From Pardosa pseudoannulata (taxonomy: Eukaryota > Arthropoda > Arachnida > Araneae > Lycosidae), in assembly GCA_032207245.1 (NCBI GenBank), contig CM063502.1, forward strand, positions 72,831,616-72,895,615: a stretch of DNA of 64,000 nucleotides, given 5' to 3'. A program made the translations under genes and the position numbers. Shown here piece after piece: positions 26,126-38,700 of the stretch; the stretch's first letter is position 1, and every line of letters begins with the position of its first letter. The notes under the pieces were generated by a model, which saw nothing but the letters and a program-made list of their open reading frames with translations, had not been told where the DNA came from and did no database searches.

Positions 26126-28620
26126 TTTTGTTGTAGGTAAATAGAAAGTAGAATGACTACACGCGTGATATATCTACAAAATCTCATGGTTTAGACGATA
26201 TCTACTGCTACTCTGCACCGAAGGTTTTTCATATATGAGCTGTTCACCCGGCTTTCCGAAAAATCTTTTTTTTCTTGTATCACTCATTTAAACTTTAGAT
26301 CCTCGGTTTCCAGAATCAATATCAAAGTAATAATTCTACTTGTTTATCCCTAAATCCATCAATTCTTTTTTTCATCACAGAATAACACAATAGGGGATGG
26401 AGTATTTGTATGTGTTGTGTAATACTTTCAGAGATAATTCTGCACCTATATCCTAATTCTGGAGATATGAACAAAACTGTTAATTCAGAAAAATGTATGC
26501 GTTTTTACCATAGACTTTCTGGACATTTTTTATTATAGTGATAACTTATTATCTTAAAGCTTGAAATTTAAATACCGTATGATTAGAGAGATTTCTAATA
26601 AAAAATGCATATATTTAAAAACATGAAATGTTCTTTTTCACTATACTTTACATCATGAATTATATTTTATTAATATATAAAAATTTATTTAGCTTTGTAA
26701 GACACGAAATGTATTACTTCGCACACACATACTTATGTACTTATACTTTTTTAAGCCTATTTCCACATATAAAAAATAGTCTAAACTTAATTTTATTTGT
26801 CCAAAACAAAATAAAAATAGTATATTTTTGAAAGTATATAAAATAACAATAAGTAAATGCTGTAGATTAATCTGCCGCTGTTACCTATTAACAAGAAAGT
26901 AGCTATTTCCTTTGAACAACACGCTAACGGTATAACATATCTGAAAAATTGTGCTTATTCTTTAAATAATGTATTTTTTAAAACCACGAGAAAGTTTTTT
27001 GCACCTGATCTTAATGTCACATATATAGATCAAGAAAAAAACATCTTGTTTCAGAAAGAAGTATTTTAGAAATGGTTCTTTTAGATTATGCCATACTCCA
27101 GCGACTTCTCACAATAAGTTTCTGATAAACTTTAAAATATCTCTTTAAGAATGCCAAAAATTTTCTCAAAAGCATTTAAGGTTACAATAACATTTAAGGT
27201 TACAATATACGTTTGGAGTCATATTTTTGAGAGGTGGTTTTAAAGTAATATTATGAAAGATTATTGCACAATTATATAATAAAACTAGGATTATGTAACC
27301 ATTAAATTACATACGTATGTAAATATTAAATATGTCAAAAAATTAAAATTTATTTTTTCAGCTTTATATAAATGTTTGTAAATACAAAAATCTCAAATAT
27401 ATATATATCAATTACTCCTAAAATTGTAGGCATATTCCCATTGTATATTATATGAACTAAAAGAGCGGTAATTAACAAAAGCATGAGTTGAGTTGTAGTT
27501 ATTCAATTTAGTTCTAAAGTACAAGGAAAAATATAAACTTTCTCGAAAAATGCTAAAAACTCATATCTATATAAATTTATTTTAAACGTTTTATGTGAAT
27601 AGATACATAACACCTTTAGAAACATGCAGTTCAGAAAAACATTTTTTAAACATGAGACTCATTATCTCATGCGTACGTGTGTAGGACAAAACATACAGTT
27701 TTTAGAAATAAAGTTAAAGTTTTGAATTTTAATAAAACCAGACATAACTTTTTACTACGTACTATATAACCTTGATTATGTTCTAAAACAGTATTTTCCC
27801 CATATGAGCATATCAAATTATAATTTGAAAATGATTGGTTATTTCAATAGACTTACATTCATCATTCTACAGAAATACACACTGAAATAGAAAATCGATA
27901 TTTAGTAGCATCTGGTTAATATTATGTTCGTAAAAATAAATTTACCAAATGATGCGAAAGAAATATCACCAGATCGTGGTGAGTTATTGTGTAAGAGAAA
28001 AAATATCAACATTTGGAGAATGAAAGCAATTCAAAAAGCATTTCTCATAGAGATTTATTTTCATTATTGACATTCTAGCTAATGAATTAGGATTATGTGA
28101 TACTTTTTACTAAAGCTTGTTAGTGGCATGCGCATGTAAAACATGTTTATGAAGTGAATGAAATGTCAGTAGAATACTAGTATAAGTAAGGTATATGTTT
28201 AAATTTCTGGGTAAGAGCAGTTAAATGAAAAATAAACATTTTAAACCTTCACACTATGAAAAAATGTTTCTTTTTACTTTATGGCCAGTTTAACCCTCCG
28301 AGTGGAACACATCGAGGAAAAAAGTCTCCAAAAATTACGCTAAAGGTCCCTTTACTTCCGGTTATATATAGATATATAAATAAACATTATAGATTGTTAA
28401 TTTTTAATACACATAAAGCTCGTCAAGTCTCGAAGATCATTTCATAAGAAATAATGTATTCTAAAAGTACAAATAAAAATATTCTTTAAGAGAATGATTT
28501 ATATTTTTTTACTAAAGTCATCCAAGATATTTAAGTGGTGCAATTAGAGATACATCTGTTACCGCAAACGAAATACTTCGAAATAGAGATTTATAAAGCC
28601 ATGAAAAGCTATCAGCGTTT
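26126..28620. other. AT-rich intergenic DNA
   Basis: No supported gene. Open frames at 26628-26831 and 28256-28447 are short and without motifs. Confidence 0.45.
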
Positions 28621-29500
28621 TTGTACCTCAGGGAGTAGGGGTGAATCCCTCAATAAATGTCAGTCAAAGAGGGGTGCAATTCCCAAACAATCGACCTGAC
28701 CCTCTTACCTCAAAACTCCATGAGGGGAAAAGGCTGGCAGTGATGTACATTACATCCATTTTCGGAACGTTTTTGGAGTTCAAAAATTGTACTTGGCAAC
28801 CGCTTCGAAGACATCATCGGTTTGGCGGAATTGTACGTGCAAACCGATTAGAGGGTTAACAGAAGCCACGATTGTGAAAACAGCAGACATCACTGAGTTA
28901 TAAGAAGTGGGAAAATCAGAACGTTTAAGGATGGGTTTTAGTTCGTTTGATCTTTTGTCTGGAAAGCTGAAACTAGGCAAAAAAAAAAGACTGAATAAAG
29001 GTTATGGGGTGAGATCAGAACTAATTAATAAGTTTAATTACAAAACCTTATAGATTAATAAACATTAATTAACATCTCTGGGAAAGGCGAAGAGTCTTGG
29101 GTTGGTGGCGGAGGAAAGTCTCTCACTTGACTCGTAGAAGTTTTAGACTCACTCGGATATTCTTCTGCTGGAGGCGCTGACGATAAAGCCAGTGGGCTTT
29201 ACCTTGGAGAGAAACATGGCAATGGGTAGTTGTGGTCTTTGTTTTTACTTTTCTTCAAAATTCCCCTGTATAAGGACATGTCAACGCGATTGCTGAACTC
29301 GACAACTTGAAACATATTGTCGTCAATGTCTTGCTCAAACTCTTGCTATGTTGCACAATTTTTGAGGATTCTACAGTGTAAGACCACTCTTTTCGGCTTG
29401 TTCTTTGTTTTCCTCTTTATCTTCTTCCTCACTTGCAGACTTTGTAATATCAAGAGCCTGTGGTATGTACTCTGCGTCAACTCATCTCTTTGTTTGACAT
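28621..29500 (-). pseudogene. Pogo/Tigger-like transposase relic (C-terminal part)
   Basis: On - the stretch 29480-29375 reads VDAEYIPQALDITKSASEEE followed by an acidic run and then ...KSGLTL. After a stop and a frameshift, EFEQDIDDNMFQVVEFSNRVD follows (about 29345-29280). An acidic linker followed by a helix with 'D.N..R...F...V...' spacing is typical of the C-terminal end of CENP-B-like Tigger transposases. The catalytic DDE domain is not visible. 28621-29230 has similar raised GC and may belong to the same element, but no TIRs were found. Call by pattern only. Confidence 0.42.
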
Positions 29501-29915
29501 GAAGGATTCCTTCTCTCGCGCTCATCAACATGAAACAACGCTCCTTTTTGTAACGTGGGTGCCGCAATGGTTGTTTTTTTCACTTTTATTTTTTAATGAC
29601 TATTTTGGAAAACCAGGGAAGCACTGAAGCAAAACATGCAAAACATGAAGCACGAAGTGGCGAGTTAACACTGTAGTTCATTGCTTCTAAACACATGTAT
29701 GTGTTGGATCTTTTTTGTTTTTGACTTCTGATGGTTTTATCTTTACTGCAATTTCTTTTATATCTGAATACACGACCTGTTCTTTTATGAACAATTATAT
29801 ATTGAAGTATCACAAATATTAATTTGTTCACATAATATGTATTTTCTCTTTGTTTCTTGACTTGAACAAAATTGCTTTTTAACTGAAATATATTCCTTTC
29901 AGATTGCTCTTTTAG
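29501..29915. other. DNA upstream of the GPCR start
   Basis: It contains the putative 5'UTR acceptor (29891-29902). No core promoter could be picked out; the true transcription start probably lies beyond an unlocated 5' exon. Confidence 0.4.
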
Positions 29916-30260
29916 ATGACTATGCCAATCCAACTGAGAATGTGGCTGATTTTAATTTTGCCAGTGATAGTTGATTCTACGGAATATGGATCTTTTTCAA
30001 CCAACAATTCGACGACCAATTTAATAAACACAACCCTATTCGAGCCGAGGAATGAATGGAGTGGTGCTGTCATACAACAAGTCGTCACACTTTCTGTGAT
30101 CATCCTTCTAACATTGGTAGGAAATACTATTATCGTGCTCGTCTTATCTTTATCTCGCTATCGAAAAAGATCATCTAGAGTTAATATCTTCATACTCAAC
30201 CTAGCTATTGGGGATTTGGCAGTTTGTTGTATTACTATGACATCAGAACTTCTATTTGAG
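29916..30260 (+). CDS. GPCR coding exon 1: N-terminus, TM1, TM2
   Basis: Residues 1-115. The ATG at 29916 is preceded directly by an in-frame tag (29913-29915), so with a genomic 5' extension the start cannot lie further upstream; a second Met follows two codons later. A good acceptor (pyrimidine tract ending cag at 29902) lies 13 bases before the ATG, which suggests a 5'UTR intron. The exon ends after a Glu codon at gag|gtaagt. TM1 is about residues 51-78 with N70. The first intracellular loop is rich in Arg and Ser (80-88). TM2 is about 88-111 with D100. Confidence 0.92.
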
Positions 30261-31197
30261 GTAAGTGGTTTTCAATTTTCAAATTTCGACAGATGAAAGT
30301 TCCAAGTAGAGAGAAAAATGATGAAAGCTACTCACGTCAAATTGCTATCGACTTACCTATTTAAATCTTGAATGACCGGTCGCACACATCCATCGCTGTT
30401 CTATGAATATTGAGAGAAGGGGACATTAAAGTGAAAGAAATTAAACCTTCAAAATTTCCCAAAAATATGAAAATTGTTTGCCCTTAAAACATTAATTAAA
30501 CATTAAAACATAATTAACATTAAAAGCACATAAAGTTAAATATTTGCCATTGAATAATTATACTTTATTTTATAAAGCCTATTATATGCCTAAATTCCTC
30601 GTTTTAAATCTTAAAAATCAATTTCCTAAGTTTGATTAATTTTAACTTATTGGTAGTTCCAAAATATTTTAGATCATTATTATCCTTATTTGAATGTCTT
30701 TCAAACTTCTAAATCTTATTCATTAAAATATTTGTCATAAAAGATTTGTGATTTTTGAAATAATTACGCAATTTGTCAAGTTAAGGCTGTTATATAGCAA
30801 AGCAATAAAAATTTTAAACATTGTATAAATATAAATAACTGATGTCTTTAATAAGTATTTTACATAATTTTAATTAGATATCTAGCTATATTTCTACATA
30901 ATTGTCAAAATAATATTAAAATATCATAGTGATTAGTTCCCCGGGGATATTTTTTAAAAATAATGTTATATTTAATTTTTAAAGAAATATTTCTATTTTA
31001 ACTTAAAAATATTATTGTAGGTTTCAACACCTTAGATTTTTATAACCTTACAATTATGATTGCCTTAAAATGCATTTAAAATTAAAATACTTTAAAATAT
31101 TTTATTTCCTTTATTCAATTTGGTAAAAAATAATAAGTTTTTGTATAAAAGTTAATATTGTATGTATTTTAAGTATCCTAGTGCTGGATCTAAATTT

Positions 31198-31250
<53 letters not shown>

Positions 31251-34200
31251 TACAAAACATGATATAATATTTAAGGATAAGTATAGTTATTTTATTTCAA
31301 AATACAGTCTACATTAATTCGAAGAATACATATATTATCACTAATTTCATAGAATATCTGATATTATGTTCTGTTTAATAAATTAACAAGATTTTTCCTG
31401 TAAAATACAATGTAGTTCGAAATGCTTCGAAGATATCTGTATTAAACTATTTACAGACATTATATAATGCGCAAACTTAACAGTAAACTAGTAGTTGTTT
31501 CCAAAATAATACAGTTACTTTAAAATAAAGGTTATTAAAGTCATTGAGAAACAAAAGATCTTTGTATTCTTAATAAAAAGATTTTAATACTTGTTAATTC
31601 AGATAAAGAGTATATATTTAATAACAGCCTTGAAGTGAGTTGGAAATTTTTCTAATAAAAATGTTGCATGTATTTCAGAATTATATGTAAAGATGAGTTT
31701 TGGCATTGGAGTAATTTACTTAATAGTTTCATGTAATGTCCCAAAACCATAATTTTAATTAGTTTTACATCATATATTAAGCAAAATAAATACTTGTTAA
31801 AACTTTTCTCTGAATTTTCCTTAGGAATAAACCTTATATTATTTGTCAAAGTAGAAATGCAGCAGTTTAACTCCACAATTTTCTCTTGCTCATTTAACTA
31901 AATATTCATTTCCATGTTATTTTCGACACTGTTTATAGAAATTCTTACGAAATAACCGTGTGTTACAGAATGTTTTAGCGTCATTAAATAACTCCAAAGG
32001 TTGCCTACGAATTTCCATATAAAACCTGAGTATGCAGCGTAATACAGGGTCATTATATCATTCTTTGCACCGAATAAACATTAAAAAACCATTAATTTAA
32101 TGAAAGTACACGTGTTTAAGTTAGTTATAACACTACACTTTAGATATATAACTATAAGAAAATATGTAATGCTTTTCATAAATGTTACTCTTAGATCAAC
32201 ACAATAAAAGTATAATTTTTTTGAATTATAAAAAAGATATAACTTTTATTAAAAAAAAGTATTACAAATCTGGAAAGCAAAATACAGATGAGAAAAATAT
32301 TCAAGATCACCTTTCGCAAAACGGGGAAATAAACTTTGAATGTTAATTTTTCTTTAACTTAAATAGGTGGAAATTTACTAAATTTTTAAACACAAGTTCT
32401 ATTTCATAGTTTCTAGGATAATAAAGCAAAGTTATGCTATTAAAAATCAAGCAGAACATATATTCATCTATTTTCTTACTCTAAAAAAGGAGAGAGGATA
32501 TTTATAGATATAAATAGAAAAACTTAATGTAAAAAATATACTTTTACAAATTTTTATTACGTATATTTTTGAATAAACAGATTAGGCTAGTTAAAAGTAT
32601 ATTGAAATAGTAATTATTAAGCGTAAAAAATAATTACTTAAAGTTGTAAATGAATAACAAAATTGAATAACAAAATGAATAATAGATTAGGTTAGTTAAA
32701 AGTATATTGAAATAGAAATTGTTAAGCGTAAAAAATAATTACGTAAAGTTGTAAATGAATAACAAATTTAACCAAACTTTCTGCACCAATAAAATTTAAA
32801 GACCAATTATATTAACTTAAATATAAAACTTTAAACGAGCTTTATTTCGTATTTAATGTAGCAAATTAATTAATTTTTTATGTTTCACAATTGGTCTTCT
32901 ATCAAAAATTCTGAACAGGTGTGTTATCGATTCCAGATATTTTTAAAGAAAATTGCTGTTTTAACTCTTAAGTATACACTTCAGTGAAAAGATTGATTAA
33001 GCTTAAACATGGAAACGACAGCTTGCGAATTTAACATTAACTCTCGAAATAGTCTCTATAAAGTCTTGTTCAAAGAAAAAAAGTAATAATAAAAACAGTA
33101 GAAACTGAGATAATGGAGTTGAAAACTCTGTAAAAGAATTTTGAAAGGGCAATTTAACTAAAAATTGATATTTGCGTAGGGTGTGACATACTTTGATATA
33201 ATTTAGATGGGCCTTTTAAAGTGAGCCTCTTTTGGGTACAAAAATTTAAATGCTAGAGAATGTTATGAAAATAATTACTTATCACTTTAGGTTGAAATAC
33301 TTTTTAGTTGTCACTTTAAGTTGAAATATTTTATTATGAAAAAATATATAAATGTATTAAAATAAAAAATATAATGCAAGACTGTTAGGATATCAATCGT
33401 ATTATTAAAATTTGTTTTTTTTATGTTAGTTAAGAAAATGATGATGTAACCTATACAATTATCACTTTAAGTTGAGATGCTTTTTACTTCTCACTTTAAG
33501 TTGAAATATTTTATTATGATAAAATATATAAATAAATTAAACGAAAAAATAAAATGTAAAAGTTTAGGACATCTATCGTATTATTAAAATCTGTTTTTCT
33601 GTTAATAAAAAAATGAAGATGTAACCTATAATGTACTTAAAATATTAATAAAGAAACTGCTTTAGATAGCAATAAAGAAATCCCTGATGATAATCATAAA
33701 AATTTGGGTTTTCTAAATATATCCAAAGATGTCACATATACAGCAATTTTATTAGGAATAGTTAATATATTAAACATTAAACAACTTGTTGAGGAATCAA
33801 TCTTCACCTTACGTAAAGACGCGTCTAATACTGTCATAAGCATATTCTTTCAGAGGAATAGATCAATTGTGTTCACTTATATTATATATTGCACTTCCGA
33901 TTTTTTTTCTTTTCGGCATGAGTTATAGCAATAAGTACATGTCTACTTATATTTTCTTCCATTCTGAGAGAAAATAATTTCCATATATATTCAGTCTCAT
34001 CCCTGATACGTTAATGCAAGAATTATATGGGTTACTAATTTTTATAGAAAATAAAAGTTTTTTTATTATAGTGTTTAAGTTATTGCTTTTATATAGTAAA
34101 TGACATCTGTGGAGATGAATTTTTAGTTTAACTCTTTTAATATTTGATCAAATTTGGTTATTCTAAATATATTTAAAGATGTCGCATATACAGAAACTTT

Positions 34201-35677
34201 ATTAGGAATAATTCATACATTAAAACATTAAACTACTTGTTCAGGATTTAAACTTCATCCGGTACCTACAGGCTCGTCAAATACTGTCATCAGAATATTC
34301 TTTCAAAGGAATAGATCAATTGTATTCACTTATATAATTCATTTCAGTTTATTTTTTTCTTTTCGGCATGAGTTATAGCAATAAATACATGTCTGCTTAT
34401 ATTTTCTTCCATTTTGAGAGAAAGTAATTTTCATATATATTCAGTCTCATCCCTGATACGTTAATGCAAGAATTACACCGGTTACGATATTTTATAGAAA
34501 ATAAAAGTTTTTTATTATAGTGTTTAAGTTATTGCGTTTATATAGTAAATGATATCTGTAGAGATGAATTTTCAGTTAAACTCTTGTTAATATTTCACCC
34601 AATTTTTGAAGGAAATTTGTAAATGAGTAAATCTTTGTAAAATTTAAAACATTTTATATAAATATGAAACTAATATTTGACTGGTTCTTTCAATAAGCGA
34701 TACACACCACAGTAGATTTACTGCTATATGAAGGAGTCGTATGTTGTATATAGAACGGCCTTTTCAGTGACGCACTAATTAAAGTTTTTATCTTGTTAGA
34801 AATTGGGAAGGTTACATTTATATTTTACTTACTAATGCATCTTTTCTATTCCTTCCAATATCACATAAAGTTAATATATTTATTTCAAAGTGAATTGAGA
34901 ATATTTTTTATCCAAAACAGCAAACCTCCTTCCTCATTTTCTCTCTCTTGTAAATAACAATCAAATCTTCTGCTTCTTTCCCCTCGTGGTCACTCGCGAC
35001 ATCAATTTAAAAGTCACAGAACATTTTGTTGCGAAACATATAACATTGTAGTTCTAAAATCAGTCTGCTTGAACTGCCAAATAATCATGTTTGAGAAAAC
35101 TAATGTCTTTTATTGAAAGTTCTTATATTTACTAGTTATTGCACATTTGAAAAAAAATAATAAATTGGAATAAATAAATGGACCACAATAATAAATATGT
35201 TATATTAACTTTATTTACCACTAAATATTTATCACTTTTTTACAAGATATACTTATCCAAATTTATAAATCTATGATTAAAATTTTTCCAATTCATAGAG
35301 CTTCCATTTTTTAAAACTTTTTATATGTACACAACTAATATTACTCTTCTATAAATACACATGACTTTTTAAAAAATTAAAGGATAAATAAGCATGTTCA
35401 TATAAATACGCTCTTTACATATTTAAAAAATTTGAGCTATAAAACTTGTAATAAATAGACATTTCTAAAATTAATTTATTTTAAAATGTACCGATATCTT
35501 TTTCAAAAGATGGGCATGTCTACAGTATAATAAGTTTATGCCCATTTAAATCTCAATTAAACTCTACAAAAAAAAAAACTGTAAAATATTTAAGACTTCT
35601 ACTCTTATAAAAGAATTAACTTCTCTTTATACTCCTTACAATTAAAATAAATAGCAAGTTATGTAAATAAATTTATG

Positions 35678-35767
<90 letters not shown>

Positions 35768-38700
35768 AATATAAATATAAATATAATGAATAAATAGCGG
35801 TGTCATGATAAGAACTCCAGAACTCAATTGTTTACATATACTCTGCATACTAAGTGATCATTTATTTACTTACCTTGCAACCTTTCATGACGATGCAAGA
35901 TGAAAAAGACCAGTAATGATTCTTGGGATAAAATAACGAAGAAGAGCTGCAGCATAAATTTTGTGTTATTGAAAAAAATATGAAAGAGGTAAGACGTCAC
36001 CGGATGCTCGGAATTACACTTTGTAATGACTACTTTCGCATTAAATTAGTAAATTTGTAGATGTAATGGGATTGATTTCTAAATTTGATTTCCAAGTAGA
36101 ACACCATTTCCCACAGCCCAACCTCCAAAAAAAAAACGTCCTACCTCTATGCTAATCAACCTTTAACGGATTGTTTTTGTCCGCAAGCATTCAAGCCTTT
36201 CCACCCTAGGAAAAAAAACTCGCCTGGTGATTTCACCTCAAGCGTCGTTGCATCGCTAAAACCGCCAATGGGTGAAAAAATAGAATTTCTTTTTGCTTAG
36301 GAGTGCGGAAGAGGGAAAATTATGAATACTTGAGAAGCTAAATATTAGAATGTGAATTTGCTATCACAAGTTTGTCCAAATTATTTTTTTTTATTTTCTA
36401 GATGAACTGAATTTTTAATCAATTAATTCCAGGTCTCTTAGGTATATTTTTTTTTATTTATAGGAGTATATTTTTGAGATCATCCAAAAATAATTTATGT
36501 AGTCGAAACTATTTTTTTTTCACAAAAGTAATCCGTGCCTAATACAAACTGTCTTAGCATTTTGTGATACAACTCATTTCTGTAATTCAATGGGTCACTT
36601 TTTGTATACTGACTTTTGTATTTTATCAAATTCCGGTGTTATTACCATTTGTGCATTCTATTTGTGATTTAAAGTAGGTTTTGTTTCTCATCACAATTGT
36701 AATGTATAAGTCGAGCTCAAGCACCTATATTTGGGAAAGCCCAGTACATTAATACAAACCGGGAAAGGTGCACTCGAAGATTAAAGCCAGGAATGATCTC
36801 TTGCTGATCGGTAAAGAAACATTCTGACAGGAATCGCCGTATATGTGTTCAACACCTGCTAGTGGAACACTGCTGTTTTAATTGTTATTGGTGTACTGAC
36901 GTCACAGCGGAGGGAGGAATTACAAATCATCATCAGCTCTAAAGAATGATACAAACTCGGTCTCTTTGTCTAACATCTTTAACACCATTAGGAATTATTT
37001 GTTTAATAGAATATTTAATTTAGAACATAATACAAAATTAACTTAAACATTGTGGGACTCGAGTATACATTCTACTTGGAATCTTTAAAAATCCATACCT
37101 GAAATCTTAATAATTCATAAATTAAAACGCAAAATCAAAGCACGAATTAAAAGAAGAAGGAAAGAAACTGAATCTGAACAGAAGCTTGTAAAGTAGTTTT
37201 TCTGTCAAAGCTCTTGGTGGTCACTCGTTCTCTTGCTTGTTTACATTACCTCTAGGACAACCTTCTCTTCTTCCTGCGTCTGTATTCTTTGGTTTTTATT
37301 CGCTAAATTCAGATTTACTTCAGATCAGTAGGTGCTTCGACTTACACTATCATTTTTCCCGACTATAGTACTTTCTTAATGCATGAATAAACCATAATTG
37401 TACCCGACAGTTTCCGCGTAGATAGTGATAGCCTTGAACAGGAGCTGAACCTGGGTTATTGCAGCCACAACGTAATGTACTAACCCCTATAAGATCACGG
37501 AGTCACGATTACAGTACTTTTAATTATCCGTACCATGCTGTGACAAGTAGTAAAAACTCGAAGTTTATTTTTTGTAATTAACAGATTTTTAATTTTGTTT
37601 CCTAATAATGGATTTTAAAGCATCGGTCTGAATGCATAAGAATTCGTCGCTATCCTTGGAATTACGCTCAAACATGGTGGTGCACAAGGATAACTGGACG
37701 TTACGATATTTCACATAAAATATATTGATAGTCAATATTGATATAAATACAAAATTTGTTTTTGAACGTTTTTGGATAATAATTTACGATTTAAAGTCTA
37801 GAGTGTTAGTATATAGGGTTAGCAAGAAACACGTTTCTTGCTTCTGTACACCCTAAAATGTGATAAATTGATCTAAATGAGATACAATTGGAACTACAGA
37901 TAATTCAAATGATGCACTTGACATTTATTAAATAAAAACATTTACCACAAAAATCCGACTCTAGCTATTGCTGTGATAAACGTAAACACATTTATATGCT
38001 ATGCTGCACTCTCATAGTAGACGGAAGTGCAAACTATGCTGCACCCTATTATCCAAAGCTGACCGGAATGAGTCTGCCGGGATACCAAGAACATGGCGTC
38101 GAATGCTGTTCTCGAGATCTGGCACAGATGCTGGAATTTGACGGTAGATCTTGTCCTTGAGGAAACCCCATAACCAAAAGTCTTAAGAGGATATCTGATG
38201 CTCGACAAGGCCATACTGTTGAAAAATGAAGGCTAATCAGCCTTGCATCTGTGAAATTCTCTCTTAGCAGTTGCTTTACAGGCCGATCAATGTGAGCAGG
38301 TGTGCCATCTTGCATGAAAATCATATCCTGAAAGCATCCACGCTGTTGAAGTTATAGGATTACAAAATAATTCAGCATATCATGGTACCGTTGCCCTGTG
38401 ACAGCCGCCGTTCTCCATTGTAAGGTAGTTGCCGGAGTCCCTGGGCATATCTCCAGTTAGTAAGATAACACGTTGTGAAAAGGAACGGTTCATTCAAATA
38501 GTACAAATAGTAAGATGCCAGTTACAGAAATGTTAAAAATAAAATAATAGAATAAAACTTTAATATTTGAATATAATTAATTATATAATTAATTGATTCA
38601 AATATTAAAGTTAATTACAATTAATTGATTCAAAAATAGTATATAGTATTAAAATGATTAAAATGATATTAAATTCGATTAGATAAGGATTAAACAAGAT

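Noticed and set aside
29586..29933. 115-codon - strand frame antisense to the GPCR start
   Set aside because: Basic low-complexity sequence without motifs, overlapping the receptor's acceptor on the other strand.
33703..34603. Gene candidate with 74-codon frame at 33704-33928
   Set aside because: The frame is not preserved in the tandem sister copy.
37431..37501. Functional tRNA-His gene
   Set aside because: The acceptor stem does not pair and the B box is damaged.
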